From positions 310,001 to 374,000 of the forward strand of contig CM073202.1 in assembly GCA_037042915.1 (NCBI GenBank): DNA of 64,000 nucleotides, written 5' to 3'. This DNA comes from Auricularia sp. M13 (Eukaryota; Basidiomycota; Agaricomycetes; Auriculariales; Auriculariaceae). The notes beneath the pieces are model-generated. The model worked only from the letters and a program-made list of their open reading frames with translations, did not search any database and had not been told where the DNA came from. The position numbers and the translations under genes were made by a program. Positions 12,056 through 21,848 of the stretch are shown one piece after another. The first letter of the stretch is position 1. Each line of letters opens with the position of its first letter.

Positions 12056-12163
12056 GTCGCCTTCGCGTGGCGAGCGGAGCCACACTAGATGTAATTCTGC
12101 ATCCCATGATGTGCTCGAAAGTTTCTACTCCAGGAAGGCAAAAATGCCATCGGTACCATTCAA
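12056..12163. other. Spacer between tRNA-like copies 1 and 2
   Basis: Short non-coding spacer; nothing further seen. Confidence 0.5.
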
Positions 12164-12239
12164 GGCCAGCGCAAGAGTCGAACTTGCTTCTCCCACGAAG
12201 CTAACTTAATTGGGAATCCTGCCGTTGGACCATCCAGCC
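12164..12239 (-). tRNA. tRNA-like sequence, copy 2 (anticodon uncertain)
   Basis: It has the same acceptor, D-arm and T-arm as copy 1 (T-arm GCAAG-TTCGACT-CTTGC). The anticodon stem is TCCCA/TGGGA with a 15-nt loop containing TTAAG. Loop size and the short variable region are atypical, so it may be an intron-containing tRNA or a tRNA-derived repeat. Confidence 0.5.
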
Positions 12240-12451
12240 TGCTCAAGACCCTCGCTTTAGTCGTTTCAACACGGAGCAACTGCTGGGAGAGAGATTCTTT
12301 TTGACCATTACATGCCATGCAGTGTCAGGTAGCGGTTTGTTCAAATAGTGACAGGAATCTCAGATGACAGTCCTGCAGCGGGAGGAGAGAAGCCCGCACT
12401 CAAGGCTTGCGTCGGCGTCTGAAAAAGTTGACCCGACTCTTTCTTTCTCCG

Positions 12452-13103
12452 ATGGCGTCGACGTCGGCGCTCGCGTTCCGGCGAATACCAGGCTCACTGC
12501 CTCTCTTCCGCGCGCGCGTCGGCGCGTCTGTGGTGCAACGGCGGACGGCGGTGACGACGGCAGCGCAAAAGACGGGCACGGCGGCGACGCAGCTGCTCAA
12601 GGCGGACATCCCGCCCCTGGAGGACCCTTTGCTGCACTACATGGCGTCGATGATCATGCGGCACGGGATGCGGCACCGCGCGTCCAAGACGATCTCGCTC
12701 ATGCTGCAGCACATCCACGCGATGACCGGCTCGCAGCCCATGGACGTCCTGCGCCAGGCCGTGCTGCGCGCCGCGCCGTCCGTCAAGGTCGTCGGGCTCA
12801 AGATGGGCATGAAGACGCTCTTCAACCCCGTCCCGCTCTCAGAGCGCCAGCGCACCCGCAAGGCCATCATCTGGATGATCGACGCGAGCATGTACCGCCC
12901 TGGCTCGCGCCTCAGCGAGCGCCTCGCCAAGGAGGTTGTCGGTATCATCCAGGGTCAGAGCAAGGCCCTCTTGTGGAAGGAGCAGGAACATGGCAAAGCT
13001 ATGATCAATCGGTGCGTACTCACGGTCTGCGCTCCGGGATGTTGCGCTCAGCGAGCTCTCCAGTGCGGCTGTCAAAGTCCCACCGCCGTGGATGCGAAGA
13101 TAA
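12452..13103 (+). CDS. RSM7: Mitochondrial small-subunit ribosomal protein uS7m
   Basis: Two exons (12452-13011, 13064-13103) separated by a 52-nt GTGCGT...CAG intron give 199 residues. The first ~45 residues are basic and Ser/Ala-rich with little acid, as in a mitochondrial targeting peptide. The rest is a uS7 domain: MASMIMRHGMRHRASKTI, VLRQAVLRAAPSVKVV and RQRTRKAIIWMIDASMYRPG are clear landmarks of the helical rRNA-binding fold. uS7m initiates assembly of the small-subunit head in the mitochondrial ribosome. The short second exon codes only the last ~12 residues (AAVKVPPPWMRR). The chosen ATG is the first in frame and gives a normal length. The gene sits inside the cluster of tRNA-like sequences but shows no sign of being part of it. 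Confidence 0.9.
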
Positions 13104-13644
13104 TGTTCCATCGCACTGTCTATCACACTTTTGTGTTTATCTGCTCCAAAATCAATCTCGCATGGTTCCCGTCGTCGTCGTCTGGCAGGTGTCGTAACGT
13201 ACAAGCTCAAGTGCAAACCAATACTCGTCTACGCGTTCAACCCGAAATCGCAACTGTGGCCACCCACGCGTCCTTCGTTATGAATATGTCCTGAACGTCA
13301 AGCTCACACATGGGCCTTCATTGTCAGGCTGTTCCACCCTGCCCGTCTTCAGATGGGAACCTATGGACGCTCGACCGGCACTATATGCCAGACCTCGGTG
13401 TCATTGTGCCCTTCGACCATCCAGCAGGCTCGGTAATTCTGACTTTTGTGTTGAACCGTATCGCAAAACCTAGAACCCGGCGAAGATGATGCTGGCGATG
13501 GTTTGACTTTCCTTCTCGCCATGAGGTCAAACTAGGCCCAACGGCGAAGGACGCGACGTTGTAGCTGAACATATCACCCGCTGGGCAGTTTGGCAAGGGA
13601 AAACGTGTGCAACAACACCAGATCAGCGCCGAGCTCGGCTTCAA

Positions 13645-13725
13645 GGCTAGCGCGAGAGTCGAAGGCGCGCCTCCCCCGGAAATCCTTCCGATGGGGTGTC
13701 CTGCCGTTGGACTGACTATCCAGCC
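13645..13725 (-). tRNA. tRNA-like sequence, copy 3 (degenerate)
   Basis: Same family as copies 1 and 2 but with a 3-5 nt insertion in the D-arm region and a mutated T-arm. The anticodon stem is ACCCC/GGGGG with a 15-nt loop. It is the most diverged copy and probably not functional. Confidence 0.4.
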
Positions 13726-13875
13726 GCTCTAAAGCTTATTCGTTTATAGAATTTCCCTACCGCCGCAAGTAATCACGAGTCGAGTCCATTGTGCTCACCG
13801 GCGGGAATTCAATAGTATGTCTGCAGTCGAACTTGATACCTTCACCATGTGTCTACAGTATCATTGTAAACGCTT

Positions 13876-14128
13876 CTAATGGGCTACGTGCCCTCAATCG
13901 CAAAAAGATCACGCAAACGGTGCGGCGCGGCGAGCGCAAAAAACGAGTAACGAGCAGGTTCGGCGCAGCGTGCGCTTATGAAGGTGGCCAATCCGCTATC
14001 GGCAGCGATCGAGCTGCAGCGCGATCGTCGGGCCGAGTGAATGTGCGCAACGGGCGCGGATGCGTCGTGCATTTATTGCAGGCGGGCTGCGTGCCCATTA
14101 GACTGCTGAAACATACTGCTTAATCACG
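13876..14128 (-). mobile_element. Terminal-repeat remnant of the Ngaro/PAT-like family
   Basis: On the minus strand this 253-bp piece matches the A repeat and then the end of the B repeat of the element at 21.6-23.9 kb, including both flanking landmarks CGTGATTAAGCAG and GGGCACGTAGCCCATTAG. It has clearly diverged from the repeats there, so it is an older insertion. It has no coding capacity. Confidence 0.75.
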
Positions 14129-14214
14129 ATCTCAGGAGACAATAACCTGGCACTTCAGATCTAGCATATCGCAGAACGCGTCAGCAAAAGCAAGAACTTT
14201 TTTATGACATTTAA

Positions 14215-14291
14215 GGCTAGTGCAAGAGTCGAACCTGCTCCTCCCCGATTGTTAGACTTAGTGGGGCGTCCCGCCGTTGGACCATCCAGCC
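14215..14291 (-). tRNA. tRNA-like sequence, copy 4 (anticodon uncertain)
   Basis: It has GGCTGGATGGTCC at the 5' side, D-stem GTCC/GGAC, and T-arm GCAGG-TTCGACT-CTTGC with one mismatch. The anticodon arm CCCC...GGGG has a 16-nt loop containing CTAAG. Confidence 0.5.
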
Positions 14292-14507
14292 GGCATATCT
14301 AAACAATCAGTTCTTCGGTCCATTGTGTTTTGCAGTCTGATCATGAGGTCGCGGGAGCACATTGCTTTCGCCGCTGCATTGTCCTCAGCTCACTGTCAGG
14401 CTACAGAAGCACCGGATTGTGCAGCTTGACCACCGCTCGAAGGCAGGTATTCGAATCTCGTGATCTTCCAAGTCCCGAGAGCAAAAGACATGCTCAACTT
14501 GCGGCAC

Positions 14508-14584
14508 GGCCAGCACAAGAGTCGAACTTGCTTCTCCCCGGGGTGGTACATCAGTGGGGTGCCCTGCCGTTGGACCATCCAGCC
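14508..14584 (-). tRNA. tRNA-like sequence, copy 5 (anticodon uncertain)
   Basis: Same acceptor and D-arm as the other copies, with T-arm GCAAG-TTCGACT-CTTGT. The loop of the anticodon arm contains CTGATGT, which differs from the TTAAG/CTAAG of copies 1, 2 and 4. Confidence 0.5.
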
Positions 14585-14639
14585 GAATGCAGAGCAATGT
14601 TATTCTTCCGTCAGATACACCGTGCTTGTCGATGTCTGC

Positions 14640-15090
14640 TAGGGAACCTTCCTTCAGCTGTGCTTCTGTAGGAATGCGCGTACTTCCAACCGATAGGGGC
14701 GGTAGAGAAAACAGGTGAGGGTAGAGAGGGTCTTGCACATCCTGATAGGAGCTGAGGAGTCGCTTTCTTTCCTGCTGTTTTTGCGGCTGCGCGCTGTATT
14801 GCAAGTTGCGCTACCATTACATACTCAGGTTAACACCGCGTTCGTCGCCCCATAAATCTGTTTTGAACGCAAGCGTCTAAGCACTTACCTGCTTAGCGAG
14901 CAATTGTCTTTGACGCTCCCAAAGAGGTATTTTGGGCACTAAAGCTTCCTGCTCGAGGGCGCCGAAGTATTGATCCGCCACTGCACCCGTCTCCCGCTCT
15001 GCAGACGACCGCTTCGCGCCTTCTCTGCACCAGAAGTCGCAGGGAGAATGCTTGCAGACGATACTGTTCCGAAGTAGCACCTGAGACACT
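14640..15090 (-). CDS. Possible small gene of unknown function (two exons)
   Basis: One minus-strand exon (about 15078-14889) codes a Cys-containing segment (SIVCKHSPCDFWCREG) and then EALVPKIPLWERQRQLLAKQ, followed by a GTAAGT donor. A second frame from about 14826 down continues LAIQRAAAKTAGKKA. A CAG acceptor precedes the first exon, so an upstream exon is expected but I could not place it. The composition is protein-like but I recognise no family. It could be a short mitochondrial or metal-binding protein, or chance open frames. Confidence 0.3.
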
Positions 15091-15254
15091 AAACGATTGT
15101 TTCAAGTCATGTTTTGGTCGCTGCGCGGAGATTTAAGAACTTGCCACTGTCAAGGATCGCCGCCGGGATCATTTAGAAGCCTTGCCCTCTCCATGATGCA
15201 GGCATTTGTCGCATCTCCGCCGCCCCTCATCTTGTCCACCACTTCTCGCCAGCG

Positions 15255-15634
15255 ATGGGCCGCCCGCCATCCCCGCCAGACGAGTCGGACGAGGTGCTGG
15301 ACATCAGCCCGAGCAAGCTCGAGCGCGGCCGCGCCAGCGAGTCGGAGGTGCGCCACGTGCCCCGCTCCTTGATCCTCATTCTGATCCGCCGTTCCTGCAT
15401 CGTTTATGACCGCAGCCTGAGGCGCCGCCGCCCAGCTACCACACCCGGCGCTCGACGCAGGGCCACGAGCGGCAGGAGCGGGAGGTGTGGAAGAACGACG
15501 GCATCGACGCGCACTGGTGCTTCGTGTTCAGCTCTGTCTTCTTCGGCATCCTCCTCGCGCTCGCCATCGGCCTCGGCGTCGCCCTCACCCACCGCGCCGC
15601 CGCCAAACACGCGCACGCTAGCTCTGTGCAATAG
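15255..15634 (+). CDS. Small single-span membrane protein with a PPxY motif (paralog A)
   Basis: Two exons (15255-15347 and 15416-15634, intron 68 nt) give 103 residues. Exon 1 codes an acidic, Pro/Ser-rich head (DESDEVLDISPSKLERG). Exon 2 opens with EAPPPSYHTRR, which contains PPSY, the PPxY class of motif bound by WW domains of Rsp5/Nedd4-type ubiquitin ligases. A charged stretch, HWCFV and one strong membrane segment (ILLALAIGLGVAL) follow, then a short His/Ala tail. There is no signal peptide, so a single-pass anchor with the PPxY on the cytosolic side is likely. The protein at 35745-36025 has the same intron position, the same PPSYH start of exon 2 and the same H-x-CFV entry into the membrane span. 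Function is unknown; a ligase adaptor or substrate is an inference from the motif. Confidence 0.7.
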
Positions 15635-16254
15635 TCAGGCTGGCCCTCTCTTTGCGTCCCATGCCCGGCCAAAGTGCGCCCGCGCCCACGATACCGCGCG
15701 TTGCTATTTCTTTGCTGACCCTGCAACTGCGGTCGGTGAAGACTCGCGCGGCCGCGCATGGCGACCATACACGCTCCCTCTCGCTCTCACGATGTCTTAC
15801 TCCCCCCTACGATGGCGATATGTGTGTACGTTGCACGCTGTATTTCCCTGTTCGTTGTATATCACGCTGCTTTGGGCTTCAAGTCGTCAACCGTTCCCGG
15901 AACTGTGCACAGCCGCGCGGTCCCGCTGCAATTCTCCAGGCAGATAGATCTGGGATAAACGCTTCATCCCGCCCGCGATAACGGTCGTCTCGCTGCTGCT
16001 CGATCTGCGTCTCACTGCAAATTCACGGGACGGTTTCACGTGTGCCTTCTGCACCCGAAGATCGTGCATACGTGTTTTGGACGCTAGGCGACTATCATGT
16101 GGGCGTACTATGCTCGTGCGCATGCTGGCTCCGTGTTTTCCTGGCTCGCCTTTCAGCTGCTACCACGCGGTGGATACAGGTGGATACAAATGCGGGCGAA
16201 TGGACTCGTCTGAAAAACTGAGCTGAAGCCTCCCACCGCTCCTTTTAAACTGCA
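15635..16254. other. Intergenic stretch, no gene seen
   Basis: 620 bp between the PPxY gene and the syntaxin gene. No supported frame or repeat. Confidence 0.6.
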
Positions 16255-17540
16255 ATGTCGTTCTCTGGCAAGGTACGCAATGCATTTGAAAGTGAAGCCG
16301 ATGCTCATCATCCTTCCTAGCAGTCGCCTACCTATGAGGAACTCGCAGCCGAGGTCGAAGACGTGACTGAGGCGCTGTACCAGGACATCCACGAGGACTT
16401 CTTGACTGAGGTACGCAGTCTTCATACCTCCTCCTCTTTTCTCCTCTCACCGTCGCTTCATGTAGGTCTCCGCAATCCAAAGTCTCATCACGCGCCTGCG
16501 CGGCACCATCGCGTCGCTCGCCAAGCTGCGCGCGCGCCGCTACAGTCTTTTCCTCGAGCCCGATCCTGCCGGTGCGTCCGACGATAGCGATGTAGTGCAG
16601 CGGATTGCGCTGCTGGTCAGCGAGATCGACGCGCGCCTGAGCGCGTTTGGGAGTCGCGACTTGAAATCTGCGAGCGCTGTGCAGGCTACACGGTCCCAGG
16701 TGCGTCACTTTCTACCGTTGGAATGCGGCGGTGACAACGGAGGCAGGCTGCGCTCCTCCGAGCCCGATTCCTCGAGGCGCTCCGCGCGTACCATACCGTC
16801 GAGCGCGACGCGCGCATGCGCCTCCGCGCGCGCATTGCGCGGCAGTTCCGCGTTGGTGAGCACCCACCAACTCACCCCCCGCCAATGAGAGATAGTCGCG
16901 ATGAGCTGACCGACAGCACAACGCGACCCGCTCTCCCTCCCCGCAGTCCACCCCGACGCGACGCTGAACGAGGTGCGCAGCGCCGCCGAAGGAAGGCCCG
17001 CGCGCGAGTTATTGCGCGCAGACGTAAGTCTGAAATCCTCCTCTTCTGAGAGCATTATCGTATGAATACTCGGTGTGCTGACTGATGAATCGCAGTTGGG
17101 CAAGTCCAGAAAGTACGGAGAAGGGCGCAAAGCGCTGCGCGAGGTGCAAGAGCGCCAGGACGAGCTGGCGCAGCTGGAGCGCTCGCTTGAGGAAACCAGC
17201 GCGCTGATCGAGCGGGTTAGTGATCATAAATTTCCGGAAGACGCGTCTCAGATTGCTGAATAGTCGACAGATTAGTGCAATCGTAGAGCGCGACGAGTGC
17301 GCAAACCAATCCGGCCCTGTGCCGCGTTTGATGCCGCCCCTGCCAACGGTCTCACCGCGCAAAATCAGTGGGAAAACCGAGTCGGAGACGGCGCTCGTAG
17401 GCAGTGAGGCTGTACCGCCCAATTCAAGGATGTTCAGGCAACGGAGGACGTGTCTTTACGTTCTCGCCTTGATTCTTGCGGGTATTATTGGTATTATTAT
17501 TGTGGCTGCTGTCGTCGCTCTGCATGTGCTGGGACATTGA
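16255..17540 (+). CDS. Divergent syntaxin-type t-SNARE
   Basis: Seven exons (16255-16272, 16324-16410, 16466-16699, 16747-16855, 16947-17023, 17096-17215, 17271-17540) close in frame. The N-terminal half is a three-helix syntaxin Habc-like region (SPTYEELAAEVEDVTEAL; QSLITRLRGTIASLAKLR; EALRAYHTVERDARMRLRAR). The SNARE motif starts well (LREVQERQDELAQLERSLEE), and the protein ends in a C-terminal anchor (LALILAGIIGIIIVAAVVAL). Where syntaxins carry the zero-layer glutamine (VIEQ in yeast Sso proteins) this one has VERD. The second half of the SNARE helix is replaced by a Pro/Ser-rich linker (PVPRLMPPLPTVSPRK). It may be a degenerate or regulatory paralog of a plasma-membrane syntaxin. The first exon has only six codons; the acceptor at 16320 or 16323 is ambiguous by one codon. 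Confidence 0.75.
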
Positions 17541-17826
17541 CACTGTTAGTTAATGCAGTATCTATTCTTCGGGTGCCGCCTAAGTTCGTGTCGAGAACCA
17601 TTTTATTCCTGTGATCTCAGACCCCAAAGTAACTTGGCGTCGGGAACGGTGAGAGGAATGTGAGAGGCAGGCGCGTCAGTCCGCGGCACCATTTTTCGAC
17701 CTTAAGGGGTTCTTGGAGAGTTTTCAATGGTCTCCGTTGAATTGAGCACGAGCTAATAGCATAACTCGTTGACATCGTATCAAACGACTACTCCAAGCCA
17801 GCTTCAGTGCGAGAAGACACAAGAGC

Positions 17827-18479
17827 TTAGTCGTCGCTGGGGTCATCGCCGCTGGGTTCAATCGGGTTGTAGATGGCAGTATCGACCGCGAAAATGAGGG
17901 TGTCGCTGACGACTTTGAGGGTGTGCGCGGCGATCGGCAGCCGGTGCTTGCTGAACGCTTTCTGCGAGCTGCTCAGCGAGCAATTCTTCTGTACAGCAAT
18001 GCGAGCGTACTACGCTGTACTCCGTCGCGTTCCGCGCGTCGAGGAAGAAGGTGAGGCGCAGCTCGTCGTCGAGGTAGAACTTGAGCGAGCCACCGGGGCC
18101 CGGCGGGAAGGCGAACCAGACGGCGATTCCGCTGCCGGAGAACGCGGCCTCGGCGCTGCCGCCCTTTTGAAATTCTGTGTCAATGTACAATGCAGAGGCG
18201 CGGTTAAGATCAGGGCGTACCGCAGGGATTTGGGTGTAGCCGCCGTACCAGACGCTGCTGTCGCTGTCCTCGACGCGCGTGGCGCCAGCAGAGTACGTCC
18301 ATCCGGCGTCTGCAGCAGAGCAGTATGCAAAAGTAAGCTTCGAAGCAAGAGAGCGGGCTCTGCTGCTACGCACCGACGTCGTCGAGGATGTAGCGCGACG
18401 GGCTCTGCGGCGGCTGGGACTGTGCTGCCACGAGACCGAACACGGCGCTAGCGATGGCGAGGAGACGAGCGGAGACCAT
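17827..18479 (-). CDS. Secreted protein of unknown function (fungal beta-sandwich type)
   Basis: The start at 18479 gives a clear signal peptide (MVSARLLAIASAVFGLVAAQ). A 64-nt intron (18310-18373) joins it to a mature part beginning DDVDAGWTYSAGATRVED. AVWFAFPPGPGGSLKFYLDDELRL and, in a third segment, RLPIAAHTLKVVSDTLIFAVDT recall the common Agaricomycete secreted proteins with a lectin-like sandwich (W-x-Y-S-G start, 'HTL-V' near the end). The last step needs an extremely short intron of about 25 nt (near 17992-18016) or a small frame change there, so either the model is slightly wrong or the gene is damaged. It is likely extracellular. No enzyme motif is seen. Confidence 0.55.
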
Positions 18480-19241
18480 CTTCAGCAACACTGGTGGCGG
18501 TGGAGATGAAGATGGGATGGATCTCGCGAAGTATCGCGACTCTTTATACCTTCCTGTTATTGGGAACAGTCTGTGAAAATGGTGCGAAGTGACGAGCCGT
18601 GGGATCCGTACTGCGGTGATGTGACTGTGGTCTTCTTGGCTACATTCATACAAAATCCGCTTCTCTCATAGGTAGTGTTGCACTCGCAGTGGCTGAGAAT
18701 CAGCATTCTGGACTCTGGAGCATCATGCATCATTCCGCAGCTCAAATCCAACGCATCTGGGCCTGGAGGCAAGTCCGGCTGGATCGGGATGTTGATTCTC
18801 ACCAACAATTGAGCAAGCCTGGCACCGTCTGGGCAGGATTACTTCATATCTGGCATGAAGGAAATACCGAACTTTAATTTGAAGTCAAGTGTATGCAGCT
18901 GTTTTGTCTCTTGTAGGGCTCTTCTCAGAACATCTCCCCAATATAGTTGGTATGGTATCTAGGAACTCTTTGGGCATGAAATTACGCTGTTAACCTTCAG
19001 GCGATTGGAACGGTTTCCGAGGATCTGTTGGACTTGTCCGGGCCGAAGATCCGACGCTCAGCAACAAGTTCTCAAGTGTCCAAAGCCAACAGATCTAACG
19101 AACTTATACAAGATACATATGTTCATGAATTCAAGTCTGTGTGAGATTACCATCCAATTCAACAGCACGGATTTGGCAAGACATGCAAAGGGTCCAGCCC
19201 AATCGGAGCTTGAACCTCCTTGACCTCGACCACGACGCACG
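18480..19241. other. Intergenic stretch, no gene seen
   Basis: About 760 bp between divergent genes (secreted protein on minus, PFK-2 on plus). It presumably holds both promoters; no repeat or further gene is seen. Confidence 0.6.
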
Positions 19242-21389
19242 ATGGTCGGGCCCCTGTACACCACCGCGTCCGGCCTGCTGTACCATGCGGGCAAGATCGT
19301 CATCATCGCCGTCGGGCTGCCCGCGCGCGGCAAGACGCACGTCTGCCGCGCGCTCGAGCGCTATCTCCGCTGGTGCGGCGTCAAGACGCAGGTGATCTCG
19401 CTCGGCGACTACCGCCGCAAGACCGTCGGCGGCGCGCAGCAGCTGCCGCCGGATTACTTCACGTTCGGTATGTCTGCGGGCTTGTGTTTCGGGGGATTTG
19501 TGTGTGCGAGCGACGGACACTCGTAGCTTATGGCACTCAAGGCCAGAAGTCACCCGAGACGGCTGCACTGCGCAAGAAGGTCAAGGACGGTTGCGAGCAA
19601 CTCATACTGGATTTCTTCGACCGCGGCGGCCAGGTTGCTATCTACGACGCCAACAATGGCACGCGCGCCAGCAGGGCGGAGGTCGCTCAGAAGTTCCTCG
19701 ATCGCGGAATCCATGTCATCTTCATGGGTGCGTTCCCGTCAATTTTATCTGGCTTATGTTCTTCTGACGAACCTTGGCTCGCAGAGTCTGTATGCAATAA
19801 CCGCGATATCATCGAGGCGAACATCCGGAGTGTCAAGATATCTTCTCCAGACGTGCGTAAATGCCAAAAACTGATGTCGAATGAAGGCTCATGTGCACAG
19901 TATAAGCACTGGCTTCCAGAGAAAGCAGTCGCCGATTACTGGTCGCGTATCAGGGACCATGAGAAGTACTACCAGCCTGTGGAGGAGCTCGACCATCCGT
20001 TCATTCGGATATTCGATGTTCGTGTCCGACGCTCTCGTCCTGCGGATACTGACCTGCTCTCAGGTCGGGGAGAAAATCATCGTCAATGTAATGAGACCTC
20101 TACATTCTCTCGCATCTGCTGATGACTGTCGCAGCGCATTCAAGGCTATCTGCAGGCTCGTTTCCCATTGATCAAGACGGCTTCATAGCTGACTCCTTCC
20201 AGACCAAGATCGTGTTCTTCCTCATGAACATTCACAACCGCTTCCGCGTGATCTATTTTGCTCGAGTATGTCGAATCTGCCCTTTCAGTCGCGAATTGCT
20301 GAAGCTCGTCGCAGTCCGGCCAGTCTTTGATCGAGCATTCCTATAAGGCCGATTCGGACCTATCGCCGGCAGGGTGGGAATACGCAGAGAAACTGAAGGA
20401 AGCGGTGACCGAGCGTCGTGCTGCAGCGCTGAAGGAGCGCGGTTTCTCCCCGGAGGACCGTCGTCTAGTGGTGTGTACCGATATTTGCATAGCGGATTGA
20501 CGGGCACAGCTCAGACTGAATGCGCATGCAGATATGGACGTCCACGCGCAGCCGCTCGCACCATACCGCCTGGCCCTTCATCGCCCCCGCGATGTCGCCG
20601 CTGAACCAGGACGTGTTTGTGAACAGCCCGACGACGTCGCCGCCCACGCCGACATTCAACATGTCGAGCTCGCTTTCGCCACCCGCGCCCCCGCTGCGCC
20701 ACCAACAGTCGCACTCCGTGCCAGTGTCGCCGCCACCCGGCCCCGCGACTCCGCCGGCCATGCGCGTCAAGGTCATTGAGAAGGCGCAGATGCTGGAGAT
20801 TAACCCGGGCGTGTGGGACGGCTTGAGCGCGGAACATGCAGCTGAGCTGTACCCCGAGGACTATAAACGCTTCATCCAGGACCCGTACTCCTTCCGTGCA
20901 CCGCGCGCGGAGAGCTACCACGATCTCAGCGGTGCGTTTTCGTCTTTCCCGCGTATTCGTTCTGGTCTCGCTGATGAGAATCAATGCACAGTGCGCCTCG
21001 AGCCGGTACTCATTGAGCTGGAGCGCGAGCAGGAGGACCTGCTGATCATCGGGCACGGCAGCGTCATCCGTTGTCTACTCGCGTACCTCATCGGCTTGCC
21101 GGCGAGCGAGGTGCCCGCGGTGGAGGTCGCGCGCGGCGACCTCATCGAAGTCGTCCCGACGTCGTACGGCGTGCGCTCGCAGAGCTTCCACTTCTGGAGC
21201 GGGCCGGGCCGCACGGAGGAGGGCGAGGAGGAGGAGGGCGAGGACGGCATGGGCGGCCTTGGCGGTGGGCTTGGCGGTAAGAACTTCTATGAGAACTATG
21301 CGGAGGATACGAGTGGCAAGCGGAAGGACTCCACTGCGACGGAGGATTGGGAGCCGATGGAGCCTCGGCCGCTTAGTGGTGAGGCGTGA
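19242..21389 (+). CDS. PFK26: 6-phosphofructo-2-kinase / fructose-2,6-bisphosphatase-like (kinase-only type)
   Basis: Ten exons close in frame to 552 residues (19242-19467, 19542-19727, 19785-19852, 19901-20017, 20064-20087, 20135-20155, 20203-20265, 20315-20470, 20532-20931, 20992-21389). The kinase half has a P-loop (VGLPARGKTH), SLGDYRRKTVGG and CNNRDIIEANI, and makes fructose-2,6-bisphosphate, the activator of glycolysis, in the cytosol. The phosphatase half keeps GHGSVIRCLLAYL but reads FARSGQSLIEH where active enzymes have RHGES, so the phosphohistidine is Ser. Yeast Pfk26 has the same replacement and almost no phosphatase activity. An insert of ~60 residues rich in Ser/Pro lies in the phosphatase part. 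Intron 6 (20156-20202) appears to use a GC donor. Microexons of 24 and 21 nt code VGEKIIVN and RIQGYLQ. Confidence 0.9.
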
Positions 21390-21623
21390 GTACTGTGTCT
21401 CATCATGCACGGAAAACTGTTTGCTTGTACGACCATTGTACGTCTAGAAGGCATTGTACCGTACTCATAGATTCAGCTACAGAAATTGTGCACGGCCATG
21501 TCCGAACACTTCAATGGTGTCGCATTTCTGTGCATTGTGGCTCGCTATTGTATCCGTAGTTGCTGGCATATGTTCCCCACTTGATAATCCCTTGGGCTTT
21601 CTATGCATCACCACTAGTACATT
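21390..21623. other. Short intergenic spacer before the retroelement
   Basis: 3' flank of the PFK-2 gene; nothing else seen. Confidence 0.5.
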
Positions 21624-21848
21624 TCGTGATTAAGCAGAATGTTTCAGCAGTCTAATGGGCACGCAGCCCACCTGCAACAATATGCACGACGCACTCCGCG
21701 CCCGATGCGCACGTTCCCCTCGGCCCGACGATCACGCTGCAGTCCGATCGCTGCCGACAGCGGATCGGCCACTTCTTAAAGCGCACGTTGCGCAGCACTT
21801 GTCTTTCATCCGTTTTTTGCGCTCACCGCGCCGAATCGTTCGCGTTAC
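21624..21848 (+). repeat. Split direct repeat A1
   Basis: Identical by eye to 23474-23698. It begins TCGTGATTAAGCAG and ends TCGCGTTAC. Confidence 0.9.

Noticed and set aside
12364-13197. A long second plus-strand frame overlapping uS7m
   Set aside because: The conserved uS7 sequence is in the other frame; this one is a shadow.
11982-14584. Assigning the tRNA-like copies to tRNA-Leu(AAG)
   Set aside because: AAG can be placed in copies 1, 2 and 4 only with odd loop positions, and copies 3 and 5 do not fit, so no isotype is claimed.
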